A stretch of DNA of 46,426 nt from Deltaproteobacteria bacterium (GCA_016784945.1 JADHTP010000001.1:1-46426); one strand, 5' to 3'; positions 24,896 to 33,689 are shown, counted from the first letter of the stretch. Numbers and translations are program-made. The notes: generated from the sequence alone by a model not told the origin.

Positions 24896-25720
24896 TTTCC
24901 AGGTCACGAGGGACATCCAGGGCAGGGCGAAGCTGAAGGCGAACACCATCAAGGGAACGTCGTCGCTGTTGTACAGGAGCAGCAACCAGAAGAAATAGGA
25001 CGCGGCCACCATCCTGGACACCATTTCGTCCAGGGGTAGTGCGGCCCGGTGCCGCAGGCGGCGACAAGGAATCACCAGCAACCCGCACAGGGCGGCCACG
25101 AACCCCGCATAGATGCCGTCCGACACGGGGCCCGTCACCCACTTGAAGAAGCCCCACCAGCAGGCCATCAGAAGGACGTGAGTGACCAACGGCGCCCCGA
25201 ACACGGTCAAGGGTTTCATTTGGCCTGGGACGACCCCGAGAAACAGGAGGCAGGCCGCCGCAAAGCAGCCCCAGCCGAAGAATCCCATGAAAGGCACCCC
25301 GAAGGGGCCGGGCTCTAACCAGTGCCACAGACCGGTGGAAGTGGCCACGGCCTCGATGAGGGCCGCGTCGAAGATCACGATGGCGCTCCCCAGCCCGATG
25401 GCCGCGACCCGACCGCGGCACAGCCGGGAGGCCACGTCCCGGGCCGACAGGATTACGAAGGGCCAGATGGCCGCCACCATCACCGGCACCCGGTCCAGGA
25501 AGAGGTGCCACCCGGGCGCGTACTCGTAGAACCCGAAAAGGCGGATGCAGGAATCCTCCGCCAGCCAGGCCGCCGGTGCGATGAGGGCGTAATCCCTCAT
25601 GAAGGCCCAACCGGCGGACCGCCCCCGGCGGAACCGTATACCTAAATAGGCCAGGATGATGACGAGGGCCGCGGGTTCGACCCAGGTGAACGGATCAGGC
25701 ATGGGTGGAATGAGTAGCAT
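24863..25720 (-). CDS. Polytopic membrane protein, possibly CruF/DUF422-like carotenoid hydratase
   Basis: A 285-residue protein with seven or eight membrane helices. The layout LFGFYEYAPGWHLFLDRVPV, then a WPFVI helix, then DAALIEAVATSTGLWHWLEP and FGVPFMGFFGWG resembles the carotenoid biosynthesis family DUF422 (CruF and bisanhydrobacterioruberin hydratases), which has an acidic residue in the same helix and a W-x-W/PGxxGVPxxxFxGW block. The similarity is seen by eye and is distant. The start is uncertain: ATG 25720 and ATG 25702 both lack a ribosome site, and 25720 abuts heptamer array 4. Confidence 0.5.
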   Translation of the reverse strand: MLLIPPMPDPFTWVEPAALVIILAYLGIRFRRGRSAGWAFMRDYALIAPAAWLAEDSCIRLFGFYEYAPGWHLFLDRVPVMVAAIWPFVILSARDVASRLCRGRVAAIGLGSAIVIFDAALIEAVATSTGLWHWLEPGPFGVPFMGFFGWGCFAAACLLFLGVVPGQMKPLTVFGAPLVTHVLLMACWWGFFKWVTGPVSDGIYAGFVAALCGLLVIPCRRLRHRAALPLDEMVSRMVAASYFFWLLLLYNSDDVPLMVFAFSFALPWMSLVTWKSGGKRVQGQA

Positions 25721-25726
25721 GGAGAG

Positions 25727-25768
25727 CGTCTACCGTCCACCGTCCACCGTTGATCGTTGATCGTTTGC
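25727..25768. repeat. Heptamer array 4 (CGTCTAC/CGTTGAT, x6)
   Basis: Six 7-nt units: CGTCTAC, CGTCCAC, CGTCCAC, CGTTGAT, CGTTGAT, CGTTTGC. The array changes sub-type midway, joining the CGTC units of array 2 and the CGTTGAT unit seen again at 27813. It lies just upstream of a divergent gene pair. Confidence 0.85.
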
Positions 25769-25781
25769 AGGGGATGGATCC

Positions 25782-25858
25782 TGGAGTGCGCAAGCTTGCG
25801 CTTTCCGAGGCGGAGCAGCTCCGCCGGATCCACAGCGGCAGCAAGCAGCCGCACTCCA
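25782..25858. repeat. 77-bp palindromic element with three nested hairpins
   Basis: Ends are inverted repeats TGGAGTGC (25782-25789) and GCACTCCA (25851-25858). Inside are three hairpins: GCGCAAGCTTGCGC (25788-25801), GGCGGAGC-A-GCTCCGCC (25809-25825) and GCGGC-N8-GCCGC (25835-25852). The whole could fold like a three-leaf clover. Elements of this style (REP/MITE-like, no coding capacity) are dispersed in some bacterial genomes. Together with array 4 it accounts for most of the 235-nt gap 25721-25955. Confidence 0.75.
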
Positions 25859-25955
25859 AAACACGACACGGCCCATCCGGGTAGATGACGTCCACGTTCA
25901 CGGAAGACGCCCCCCATGGTTGACATCTCCCACGCGACTGCGGGATACACAAGAT

Positions 25956-27818
25956 ATGGCAGGGGACGACACGCCGGGCACGGGCTTGCTGGAAAAGCTC
26001 TCGGGGGGCCTCGAACACGATCTTCTTCGGGACGCCTTGGTCCAACCCATGTCCCCGGTCGGTGCGCCCGACCCGGGTGACTACGCCACCGTGGCCTTTC
26101 ACCTCCTCCTGATGGGCGCCCTCGCGACGGCCCTCCTCCTGTGGCGGGATTCCGGACCCGCCTTGCGACACACCCGGTGGTTGGTGGCCGGGTTCGCGCT
26201 GGCCTTCCTGGCGACGGCCTGGACCGCCCTGGCTGGGCTCACCGATCCGTTCATCATCGACCAGATGGTGGTGTCCGTGGATGGAAATACGGGCAAGAAC
26301 CTCACCCTCCTTTATCATCTCTTCCATCCCGAACCGGTTCGGACCAGCCTCATTGCCGTGGTCCGGCACCTGTCCGGTGCCGACGGCCTTCCCCCCATGG
26401 TCACGGTGGCCCGCCTGTCGTTCCTGTGCTCCGTGGCATCGCTTCTGGGACTGGTCCTGGCCGGGATCCTGTGTCGCGCCGGCCTGGCGGTCACCGTGAT
26501 GGCGATCGGCGCCTGGGGACTCAGTTCCCTGTTCCTGGTCAACGCCTTCTCCGACAGTCCCCTGCCCTTCGTGGCGTTCTACGCCGCAGGCGTGCACCTG
26601 GCCGGGGCCGTGATGATGGATCGGCGGGCGCCCCTGTTGCCCCGGGCTGCGGCCCTGTTGCCGTTTATCGGCTTTCAGTTCCTGGTGGCCGACATGAGAC
26701 CGGAACTCCTGGTGGTCTGGATCCCGGCGGACGCCCTGCTCCTGGCCTCCTGGGTGAGCCGCCAGGGACCGACGGACCTGGTGGAGCGCCTGGCCGAAGG
26801 TCTGTTCGGCTTCGCGCGCCTGGTGGCCGGCCACTGGAAAAGGATGGCCCTGGTCCTGCCCGTTGTCGCCGTGGTCCTGATCGCACCGGCCCTGCTGGTG
26901 AAGGCGCCGTTCAGCCTGTACGACGAGCCCAGGACCGCCCAGTGCTTCCCGTTCTTCCTGTCCACCGTGCTGTGGGGCTACTTCGTCCCGACCCTGGCCA
27001 GGATGGCCTTCTGGGTGACTCCGGCGCTCTTCTTGTTCCTGGTGGCGGGACTCCTGTGGAGCCTGGTCAGACCCCGGGTCATGCTCGGGGCCGGACTGGG
27101 GGTGGCCGCCGTACTGTCCGCCCACTGGATGCTGGCACTGTCACACACAGAGTTCAACTTCATCCGGGTGGTGGGGCCGGTGGTCCCCGTACTGGTCCTC
27201 CTGGGACTGTCGGCCGCCGGGTCGTGGAACCGGAACCAGCGCCTGCTGGCGGCCGGATTGTGCGGCGCCGTCCTCCTGTCCTCCTACGGAATGCCCGACA
27301 CGCTCCACTGGGCCGGGGAGCCGTCCCGGGGACTGGAACACCCCCTGAGCGGCCAGGACAACGTGGGGGAGGCCCGTTTCGTATCCCGATACCTGTCTCA
27401 GAATCCGGGCGTGTGTCTCATCGCGCCGGTGCTGGTGGACGAATATTACGGCCGGGACGAGGTCCCGCGCCATCGGCAACTGGTGGACCTGCTGGTGCTC
27501 CGGAACGGGTCAGCGGTCCGTTTCGGCAAGGCGCTGGGCACGGCGGACCACCCACAACTCATGGAGGCCGTCAGGGCCGTGGCGTCTGGCTGTCGGGAAA
27601 GCCGGGTCTACCTGGGACTGGACTGTACCCTCCAGGGGGTGACGTATTGTGATGCCCTGCGTCCTCACCTGGCCTATCACCGGGGCGAAAACTTCCAGGG
27701 ACCTCAGTACAGCGCCCCCCGCTACGGCCGCCGGACCCTGCGCCGGGACATCGGCGCCTACTTCATCAACGATCCCTCCGTGGGACCGCCGTCGGTGGTG
27801 CCATCGGAGGACCGTTGA
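25956..27818 (+). CDS. Polytopic membrane protein of unknown function, GT39-like layout
   Basis: A 620-residue protein with roughly 10-12 hydrophobic segments from residue 45 to 440 and a soluble C-terminal domain of about 160 residues. The layout is like the glycosyltransferase at 216, but I do not see the acidic DE motif: the loop after TM2 reads DPFIIDQMVVSVDGNTGKN. Unknown function. ATG 25956 has no good ribosome site; a TTG at 25920 is an alternative. The TGA stop lies inside a CGTTGAT heptamer. Confidence 0.7.
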   Translation: MAGDDTPGTGLLEKLSGGLEHDLLRDALVQPMSPVGAPDPGDYATVAFHLLLMGALATALLLWRDSGPALRHTRWLVAGFALAFLATAWTALAGLTDPFIIDQMVVSVDGNTGKNLTLLYHLFHPEPVRTSLIAVVRHLSGADGLPPMVTVARLSFLCSVASLLGLVLAGILCRAGLAVTVMAIGAWGLSSLFLVNAFSDSPLPFVAFYAAGVHLAGAVMMDRRAPLLPRAAALLPFIGFQFLVADMRPELLVVWIPADALLLASWVSRQGPTDLVERLAEGLFGFARLVAGHWKRMALVLPVVAVVLIAPALLVKAPFSLYDEPRTAQCFPFFLSTVLWGYFVPTLARMAFWVTPALFLFLVAGLLWSLVRPRVMLGAGLGVAAVLSAHWMLALSHTEFNFIRVVGPVVPVLVLLGLSAAGSWNRNQRLLAAGLCGAVLLSSYGMPDTLHWAGEPSRGLEHPLSGQDNVGEARFVSRYLSQNPGVCLIAPVLVDEYYGRDEVPRHRQLVDLLVLRNGSAVRFGKALGTADHPQLMEAVRAVASGCRESRVYLGLDCTLQGVTYCDALRPHLAYHRGENFQGPQYSAPRYGRRTLRRDIGAYFINDPSVGPPSVVPSEDR

Positions 27819-27860
27819 TCGTGTAGAAGGCGACGGGGCGTGGAGCGTCTACCGTCTACC
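27813..27860. repeat. Heptamer array 5 (two short clusters)
   Basis: CGTTGAT and CGTGTAG (27813-27826), then, 19 nt on, CGTCTAC and CGTCTAC (27846-27859). The first unit contains the stop codon of the upstream membrane protein gene; the second cluster lies next to the stop of the radical SAM gene. Confidence 0.6.
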
Positions 27861-27869
27861 GAAAGTGAA

Positions 27870-30449
27870 TCACTCCGCGCTCTTCTTGCCGACCCGGTGT
27901 TCGGGGTGGTCATAGAGCCGGACGAAGTCGGCGGGCACGAATTCGGTGTCGTAGGCCCTGGACAGGATCTCGTGGGGTCGCCCCTCTGGTCGGCCCTGAT
28001 CGGGCCAGCCCAGGACGCAGGAGGTCCCCTGTTCCGGCGCTCCCAGAAGGGTCAGGGCCACTTCTTCCTCTTCGGGCAGAAGGTCCAGGGTCAGGGGGGC
28101 TTCCAGGAGGCCCCGCGCAACCTCCAGATCCACCGGGCAGATGAATGCAAGTCGGGTGGGGCCCGGTTTCGGGCGCCGCACGGGCACCTGGCGGGCCTCC
28201 ATGAAGGTCATCCCTTCCACGCTCGCTCGGTTGATGGCCTCGAGGTCCGGGGGGTTGTCATCCCGGGTGAGGAGGACCGCCGTGATCCACTCGCCGGCGC
28301 CCCGGTATCCCACGGGCAGGGGCGGGCGGTAGGTGATCCGGGGCTGCGGGTGATATCCGCCGGACAGGGCCGACTTCAGCCCAGCACGCCGCAGGATGCG
28401 CGGTATATGCTTGACCAGGTCCTTCTGGGACAGCCAGGCCGAGCGGCCGTTCCGAGTGAACACGAAGTGCCAGAAAGTTACGTCATCGGCCGGCGCATCC
28501 ATGGTCGGTGCAACGGTGCCGATGTCGCCTTCCACCAGGGACGCCGCGTCCCTCACCGTGGCTGCGCGTTCGACGGCCAGGGCCTTGGCGTCGCAGGGGG
28601 TGCCGCACTGATAGCAGAGGACCTTTTTCGCCGACTCGAAATCCGCGGCCTCGGGCCGGCGTCCCGGCGTGGACGGCTTCTCGCAGGGGGCGAGAGGCTT
28701 GCCCTTGAAGGCCCGCTCCCTTTCCGCCAGCAGAAACTCGCGGGTCACCAGGGGATCCACCACTTCCCAGGGCAGGGGGGCTCCCGTGGGGAGAGGACCG
28801 AGGAAGGCCTCCCGGTCCACGCCCGCCTCCTCGAAGGCCTCGTCCCACCAGTCGTAGCGGACGATCTCGTCCCAGTTGTCGAACCGGCACCCCTTGAGGA
28901 AGGCCCGCCGTATCACGTCACCCACGCGTCGGTCCCCCCGGGCCATGACACACTCTAGCCGGGACATGGGTCCGCTGGAAAACTTGAGGTGCACGCCCTT
29001 GCCCAGGGCCTCGCGCAACAGGGTACGACGGTCATCGATCACCCGGATCGAAGCCATGCCCTCCCATTGGAAGGGGGTGTGGGGGCGGGGCACGAAGAGG
29101 CCCACGGCGGCTGTAACCCTGGCCCGCGGGGTGATCTGCCGTCCCGTCTTCAGCACCTCGCGGCATAGACGGGCCACGGCCATCACGTCGTCTTCCGTCT
29201 CCGTGGGCAGACCGATCATGAAGTAGAGCTTGATTCGCTGCCAACCCGACCCGAAGGCCCGCCGGGCCGCCTCCACCAGGTCTTCGTCCCTCACGTTCTT
29301 GTTGATCACGTCCCGCAGGCGCTGTGACCCGGCCTCCGGTGCAAGGGTCAGCCCCGTAGCCCGGACCGCCCGCAGGTCTTCCAACACCTGATCGGACAGC
29401 CCGTAGGCCCGCAGGGAGGACACCGTCAGTGTCACGCCCGTGGGGGACAGGGCGCTCGAAAGGGCATGCACCAGGGGTTCGAGGCCCGGGTGATCCGAGG
29501 GCGACAGGGACCCAAGGGACACCTCCTCGTATCCCTGGGCCTTCACGTTTTCCAGCGTGGTGTGAAGCACATTGGACGGCGAACGGTCCCTCAGGGGCCG
29601 GTAGGTGTATCCCGCTTCGCAGAACCGACACCCCTCGGAGCACCCGCGGGATATCTCCACGGAAGTGCGGTCGAACACGGCCCGGTTCCAGGGCACCACG
29701 GTTCCCAGCGGCTGGGGAAAGCGGTCCAGGTCGTCGATGAAAAGCCGGGTCACGCGTTCCGGGGCCCCCGACTTTGGGCTCGCCTGCAGCCAGCCCGTCC
29801 CGGAGTCGGGCCTGGCGTCGTACAGGGAAGGGCAATAGATGCCCGGCCGACGAGCCAGCGCTTCCAGTCGTTCGGACCGGGAAGCGCCTTCCCGCCGCAT
29901 CCGGCCCGCCAGCCTCAGCACGTCGGGCAGGTCGTCTTCGGCCTCGCCCACCAGGAAGGCATCGAAGAAGTCCGCCATGGGCTCGGGCCGCAGGGCACAG
30001 GGTCCTCCACCCAGAATGACGGGGCCGCTTTCATCCCGGTCCGCCGTGGTCAGGGCGATCCCGGACAGGTCCAGCACGTTGAGCACGTTCGTGTAGGACA
30101 ATTCGTGCTGCAGGGAGAAGCCCACCACGTCGAACTCGGCCAGGGGCAGGTGGTTCTCCAGCGAGACCAGGGGCAATCCCCGTTCCCTCAACTCGGCCTC
30201 CATGTCCGCCCAGGGGGCATAGCACCGCTCCAGTCGAAGGTCCGGCTCCCGGTTCACCAGGTCGTAGAGGATCTGGGAACCGGTGTGGGACATACCCACT
30301 TCATAGACGTCGGGGAACACCAGAACCATGGAGGACCGGTCCCCGACGGGCGCCTTGACCAGGGTGCCGAACTCGCCGCCTGCGTAGCGGGAAGGCGAAC
30401 GGACCCGGTGTAGAAAACCGGCCCAGGGATGTGATGGATTCACCTTCAT
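27870..30449 (-). CDS. Radical SAM protein, TIGR03960-like with DUF2344 domain
   Basis: An 859-residue fusion. An N-terminal B12-binding-like domain (about 1-180; LVFPDVYEVGMSHTG, VGFSLQHELSYTN, LGGGPC) precedes the radical SAM core with the cluster motif CSEGCRFC (Cx3Cx2C) near residue 265. A DUF2344 domain follows at the C-terminus (HFVFTRNGRSAWLSQKDLVK, GYHPQPRITYRPPLPVG). In many bacteria this pair of domains is encoded next to RNase E/G; here it follows an RNB ribonuclease instead. Start and upstream stop overlap as ATGA, so translation is coupled. Reaction unknown; tRNA or rRNA modification is a guess from context. Confidence 0.92.
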   Translation of the reverse strand: MKVNPSHPWAGFLHRVRSPSRYAGGEFGTLVKAPVGDRSSMVLVFPDVYEVGMSHTGSQILYDLVNREPDLRLERCYAPWADMEAELRERGLPLVSLENHLPLAEFDVVGFSLQHELSYTNVLNVLDLSGIALTTADRDESGPVILGGGPCALRPEPMADFFDAFLVGEAEDDLPDVLRLAGRMRREGASRSERLEALARRPGIYCPSLYDARPDSGTGWLQASPKSGAPERVTRLFIDDLDRFPQPLGTVVPWNRAVFDRTSVEISRGCSEGCRFCEAGYTYRPLRDRSPSNVLHTTLENVKAQGYEEVSLGSLSPSDHPGLEPLVHALSSALSPTGVTLTVSSLRAYGLSDQVLEDLRAVRATGLTLAPEAGSQRLRDVINKNVRDEDLVEAARRAFGSGWQRIKLYFMIGLPTETEDDVMAVARLCREVLKTGRQITPRARVTAAVGLFVPRPHTPFQWEGMASIRVIDDRRTLLREALGKGVHLKFSSGPMSRLECVMARGDRRVGDVIRRAFLKGCRFDNWDEIVRYDWWDEAFEEAGVDREAFLGPLPTGAPLPWEVVDPLVTREFLLAERERAFKGKPLAPCEKPSTPGRRPEAADFESAKKVLCYQCGTPCDAKALAVERAATVRDAASLVEGDIGTVAPTMDAPADDVTFWHFVFTRNGRSAWLSQKDLVKHIPRILRRAGLKSALSGGYHPQPRITYRPPLPVGYRGAGEWITAVLLTRDDNPPDLEAINRASVEGMTFMEARQVPVRRPKPGPTRLAFICPVDLEVARGLLEAPLTLDLLPEEEEVALTLLGAPEQGTSCVLGWPDQGRPEGRPHEILSRAYDTEFVPADFVRLYDHPEHRVGKKSAE

Positions 30450-32491
30450 GCCAGCTGCACGGACACCCGATCCCTTCGAGGGTCCGCCTCCAGGATCCTG
30501 AGCATCACCTTGGCGCCCGGATTCAATCTTCCGCCGCCGGGTATGTGCACCTCCAGCCCGGTCACGTCCAGTGCCACCACGGCCCGCGATCCCTGGGTGG
30601 CCAGCACCTCGCCGATCTCCACGGCGCCTTCCGATGCCTTGAGAGACTTGAGCTGGAAGTAGCGCCTTGCCTCCCTCTCGGTCCGGCTGACGGCCTCCCC
30701 TCGGGTCTCGAGATCACCGAAGATCCGCAGGATCCGTTCCGTGTCCATGGGGGCCTTGCCGTCTTTGAGGAAGCCTTTCAACTGGACCTGCACCGCGAAG
30801 TCCTGAAACCGTCTCAGCGGGGAGGTGACCTGGGTGTAGCCCACCACGCCCATACCGTAGTGGAAGTCGGGCTGGGTGGTGATCTCGGCCCGGTGCAGCG
30901 ACCTCACCATCCGGTAGAAGTAGGGTCGCGTTCCCGGCTTGAGTTCCGAGGCGGCGTCCGGATCATCGGGCGGATTCTGGCGGCGATAAACGGCCGGGAT
31001 CCCGTTCTGCCGCGCGAACCGGCCCACCTGGGTGCAGGCCAGCACCATGAACTCCGCCACCATGCGCCTCGACGGAGAGGCCCAGGGCAGGCGGCGGATC
31101 ACGATCTCGCCCTCTTCCACCCTGACCGAAATGTCGTCCTTGGCCAGGATCAGAGCCCCGGCTTCCTCGCGCCGGCGCCGCAGCAGGACGGCCAGGTCGT
31201 TCAGAATCTTCAGGGCGTTGGTCGTGGGGTCCGGCGAACCGGCCTCGACCCCGATGAGGCCGTCCGACTCTTCGTAGGAAAGTTGCCGCTGAACCCGGGC
31301 CAGGACCGGCTCGAACCTGAAGGCCGACACCGTCCCGCCGATGGTGAGGTCGCAGGCAAAGTCCAGCATGGGCCTGAGTGCGCCCTCGTTGAGCGAAAAC
31401 GCATCTTCTGAAAGCACCGGGGGAAACATGTGCACCTTGCCGTTGGGCAAGTACAGGGTGGCCGCCCGGGCCATGCCCTCCACGGCGGTGAGGGAGTCGA
31501 GATTCATTCCGGCGGAGGGGTCCGCGATGAGCACGTGCACCCGGTATCCCGATTCCAGGTCCTCCACCATGAGGGCGTCATCGACCTCGGTGGTCCATGG
31601 ATCGTCCACGGCCACCGGGCCGCAGTGGCCTTCGGTGGGCTCCAGGGTGCGGCGCAGACCCAGTTCACCGTCGGTCAGGGACATCCCGGCGAGGATGGCT
31701 GCCTCGGCTTCCACCTCCGCCGGAAAACGGAAACGGATATGATTGCGGTGCAGGGCCAGGATCTCGTCTTCCTCGTAGACCCCCAGGCGGGTCAGGAGAT
31801 ACACGGCCTGGTTGCCCGGATCGGACATCTTTCCACCCAGGACCTTCTCCAGGACACGGACTCCCCTGGCCCCGTTCCGGGTGTCCGGACCGTCCACCGC
31901 CAGATCCTGAAGCCAGGTCGAACCCAGGGCGCGATCCGGGTGGGACAGGTCCACGGCCGGCCCATCCCCCAGTGCGGACTCCAGGCTTTGGGCCACCCTT
32001 TCCAGCAGGGCGGTCTCCTGCTCCTCGCGCTCCAGGCGTTTGAGCGCCGAGTCCACGGCCTCGCGGGAGTACGGGGTGAAGCTGCGGCCCCGACCTTCCT
32101 TGAAATAGGTCCCGTCCTCTGCGAGGACGCACGCCACGGCGGAACGGTGCTCGGGACCGGCCTCGGGGAACAGGATCTCTGCCAGATCCTCTACCTGGTG
32201 GGAGCCACCCTCCCCGGACAGCAGGTCCCACAGGGCGGACAGGTCCACCTCTTCCATGGATTCGGATACCCGGTCGTGGAAGGCGCCCATGGCATCCACG
32301 GCGGCATCGGCGGCGTGCAGGGGGGCCCTGGCTTCGGATAACCAGAATATCCGGTCTTCGAGCCAGGTCTCTCGACCTCCCGACTCCACCAGCACACGGA
32401 CGCGATCACCGGACCACTCCACCACCACTCCCGGGGTCACTCCCCGGCTGGTGAGCGCGTAGGCGATCTTTCCCACTTCGTTGGACGCCAT
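30446..32491 (-). CDS. RNB-domain exoribonuclease (RNase II/R family)
   Basis: A 681-residue 3'-5' exoribonuclease. An N-terminal part with no clear cold-shock domain precedes the RNB domain: DDPWTTEVDDAL aligns with the metal-binding Asp cluster of RNase II, with Glu in place of the second Asp, a replacement I have seen in other RNB proteins of this type. The conserved GxxRxYFxM-like region is at TRPYFYRMVRS and the typical YTQVTSPLRRFQD follows. An S1-like tail ends the protein (VEIGEVLATQG ... VHIPGG). It begins 3 nt after the lgt stop and ends in an ATGA overlap with the radical SAM gene, so the three genes are one operon. Confidence 0.88.
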   Translation of the reverse strand: MASNEVGKIAYALTSRGVTPGVVVEWSGDRVRVLVESGGRETWLEDRIFWLSEARAPLHAADAAVDAMGAFHDRVSESMEEVDLSALWDLLSGEGGSHQVEDLAEILFPEAGPEHRSAVACVLAEDGTYFKEGRGRSFTPYSREAVDSALKRLEREEQETALLERVAQSLESALGDGPAVDLSHPDRALGSTWLQDLAVDGPDTRNGARGVRVLEKVLGGKMSDPGNQAVYLLTRLGVYEEDEILALHRNHIRFRFPAEVEAEAAILAGMSLTDGELGLRRTLEPTEGHCGPVAVDDPWTTEVDDALMVEDLESGYRVHVLIADPSAGMNLDSLTAVEGMARAATLYLPNGKVHMFPPVLSEDAFSLNEGALRPMLDFACDLTIGGTVSAFRFEPVLARVQRQLSYEESDGLIGVEAGSPDPTTNALKILNDLAVLLRRRREEAGALILAKDDISVRVEEGEIVIRRLPWASPSRRMVAEFMVLACTQVGRFARQNGIPAVYRRQNPPDDPDAASELKPGTRPYFYRMVRSLHRAEITTQPDFHYGMGVVGYTQVTSPLRRFQDFAVQVQLKGFLKDGKAPMDTERILRIFGDLETRGEAVSRTEREARRYFQLKSLKASEGAVEIGEVLATQGSRAVVALDVTGLEVHIPGGGRLNPGAKVMLRILEADPRRDRVSVQLA

Positions 32492-32494
32492 GAA

Positions 32495-33451
32495 TCAATT
32501 GCCCCGCGCAGTGGCCGCGAGCCCGCGGTGCCGCCAGTACATGAAGGCGCCATAGGCAAACAGGGGGATACCGATGAGCTGGGAGGTGGAAAGACCCAGG
32601 AGGTCCCCGCGAGGGTCAGCGCGCCAGAATTCGATGACGAACCGCAGGACCGCGTACTGCATGAGGAACGTGAAGAACAGCTGGCCATCGAACCGGGCCC
32701 GGGTCCGGCGCCAGAAGTACAGGTAGAGGAAGATTGCCATACACCCGATGGCCTCCCAGAGCTGGGTGGGATACACCGGCAGCGACTCTGTGGCCGCCCG
32801 ATTGATGAGGCCTTCGGTCAGGTGATGGTCCCAGACCGGGCTTCCGCGGGGAAAGGACAGGCCGCCGTGGGCGGGCGTGGGACAGACTTGCCCCCAGCAG
32901 CAACCGGACAGGAAGCAGCCCATGCGGCCGAAGACCAGGCCGAGAGGTATGGCGTAGCCGGCCAGGTCGCCCACCTTCCAGACGGGCATTCCGAAGCGCC
33001 TGACGAACCAGATGCCCAACGGGATGGCCAGGGCCAGACCACCGTAGTAGACGAGCCCTCCGTACCAGAACTTGAAGGCCCGAAAACAGTCCTTTGCGTG
33101 GCACGTGCCCTTTTCCGGGTGGCAGAGGTCCCCCTTTTCCGCCTCCACGCAGTCCCCGTCGTCCTTGCACCTGACGCCCCCGGGCAGGGCTTCACCCTTG
33201 ACCAGCAGGGGCGCCACGCACAGGTTCTTGTAGTCCTCCCAGTACCCGTCGGCGGCCACGTGCAGCACCCGCGCGCCCACGATGCCCGCGATGATCATCA
33301 CCAATCCCAGGTCCAGGAAGCGGTTCCCGTCCACGCCTCCCCGTCTCAGCACGTCCCGGTGGGCCAGCAACACCACGAAGGTGTATCCCACCATGAGGAA
33401 AGTGAAATAGGCGGGGAACTCGATGAAGCCCAGGTCGAAGGTGGGGAACAA
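32495..33451 (-). CDS. lgt: Prolipoprotein diacylglyceryl transferase with Cys-rich insert
   Basis: Lgt attaches diacylglycerol to the lipobox Cys in the inner membrane. The 318-residue product has the family helices, the YYGGLALAIPLG block and FGRMGCFLSGCCWG, the local form of the Lgt signature GRxGNFxNxE/CWG. Unusually, the loop after the second helix has about 35 extra residues with six Cys (CKDDGDCVEAEKGDLC ... CHAKDC), which may form disulfides in the periplasm. The start is TTG at 33451 with GGAG 7 nt upstream; upstream codons to 33571 look non-coding. Lgt is needed for the several lipoproteins of this window. Confidence 0.93.
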   Translation of the reverse strand: MFPTFDLGFIEFPAYFTFLMVGYTFVVLLAHRDVLRRGGVDGNRFLDLGLVMIIAGIVGARVLHVAADGYWEDYKNLCVAPLLVKGEALPGGVRCKDDGDCVEAEKGDLCHPEKGTCHAKDCFRAFKFWYGGLVYYGGLALAIPLGIWFVRRFGMPVWKVGDLAGYAIPLGLVFGRMGCFLSGCCWGQVCPTPAHGGLSFPRGSPVWDHHLTEGLINRAATESLPVYPTQLWEAIGCMAIFLYLYFWRRTRARFDGQLFFTFLMQYAVLRFVIEFWRADPRGDLLGLSTSQLIGIPLFAYGAFMYWRHRGLAATARGN

Positions 33452-33478
33452 GGGGTTTCTCCAGCAGGTCCGCCGGGG

Positions 33479-33487
33479 ATTGTACCA
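33479..33487 (-). promoter_or_regulatory. Extended -10 promoter of the lgt operon
   Basis: On the minus strand TGGTACAAT (TGn plus TACAAT) lies 28 nt upstream of the lgt start, a good extended -10 element. No matching -35 is seen at 17 nt (TTGAGG occurs at 21 nt). Confidence 0.4.
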
Positions 33488-33556
33488 CCGGGGGGAATGG
33501 GTGCGCCTCAATAGGCGTTGCGGATGAGGATTGGATGAATCGAGGTTGAAGGATGA

Positions 33557-33577
33557 ACGACAAACGTCCAACGACGA
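33557..33577. repeat. Degenerate heptamer patch 6
   Basis: Three weak 7-nt units, ACGACAA, ACGTCCA, ACGACGA, in the divergent lgt/tolQ gap. The rest of that gap (33452-33720) holds the promoter candidates and no gene. Confidence 0.35.
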
Positions 33578-33667
33578 TGGGTGCCCGAACCAGGACAGGA
33601 CGCCGTTTGACGATGGACCTTTGACGTTAAACCGGGTAAATCCAACGACCGACGCTGTCTTATTGGT

Positions 33668-33689
33668 CCCAGAGCCCCTGTGATATCAT
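33668..33689 (+). promoter_or_regulatory. Weak candidate promoter of the tol operon
   Basis: TATCAT (33684-33689, five of six) lies about 32 nt upstream of tolQ. The best -35-like element, TTGGTC, is only 15 nt upstream of it, so the match is imperfect. Confidence 0.25.
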
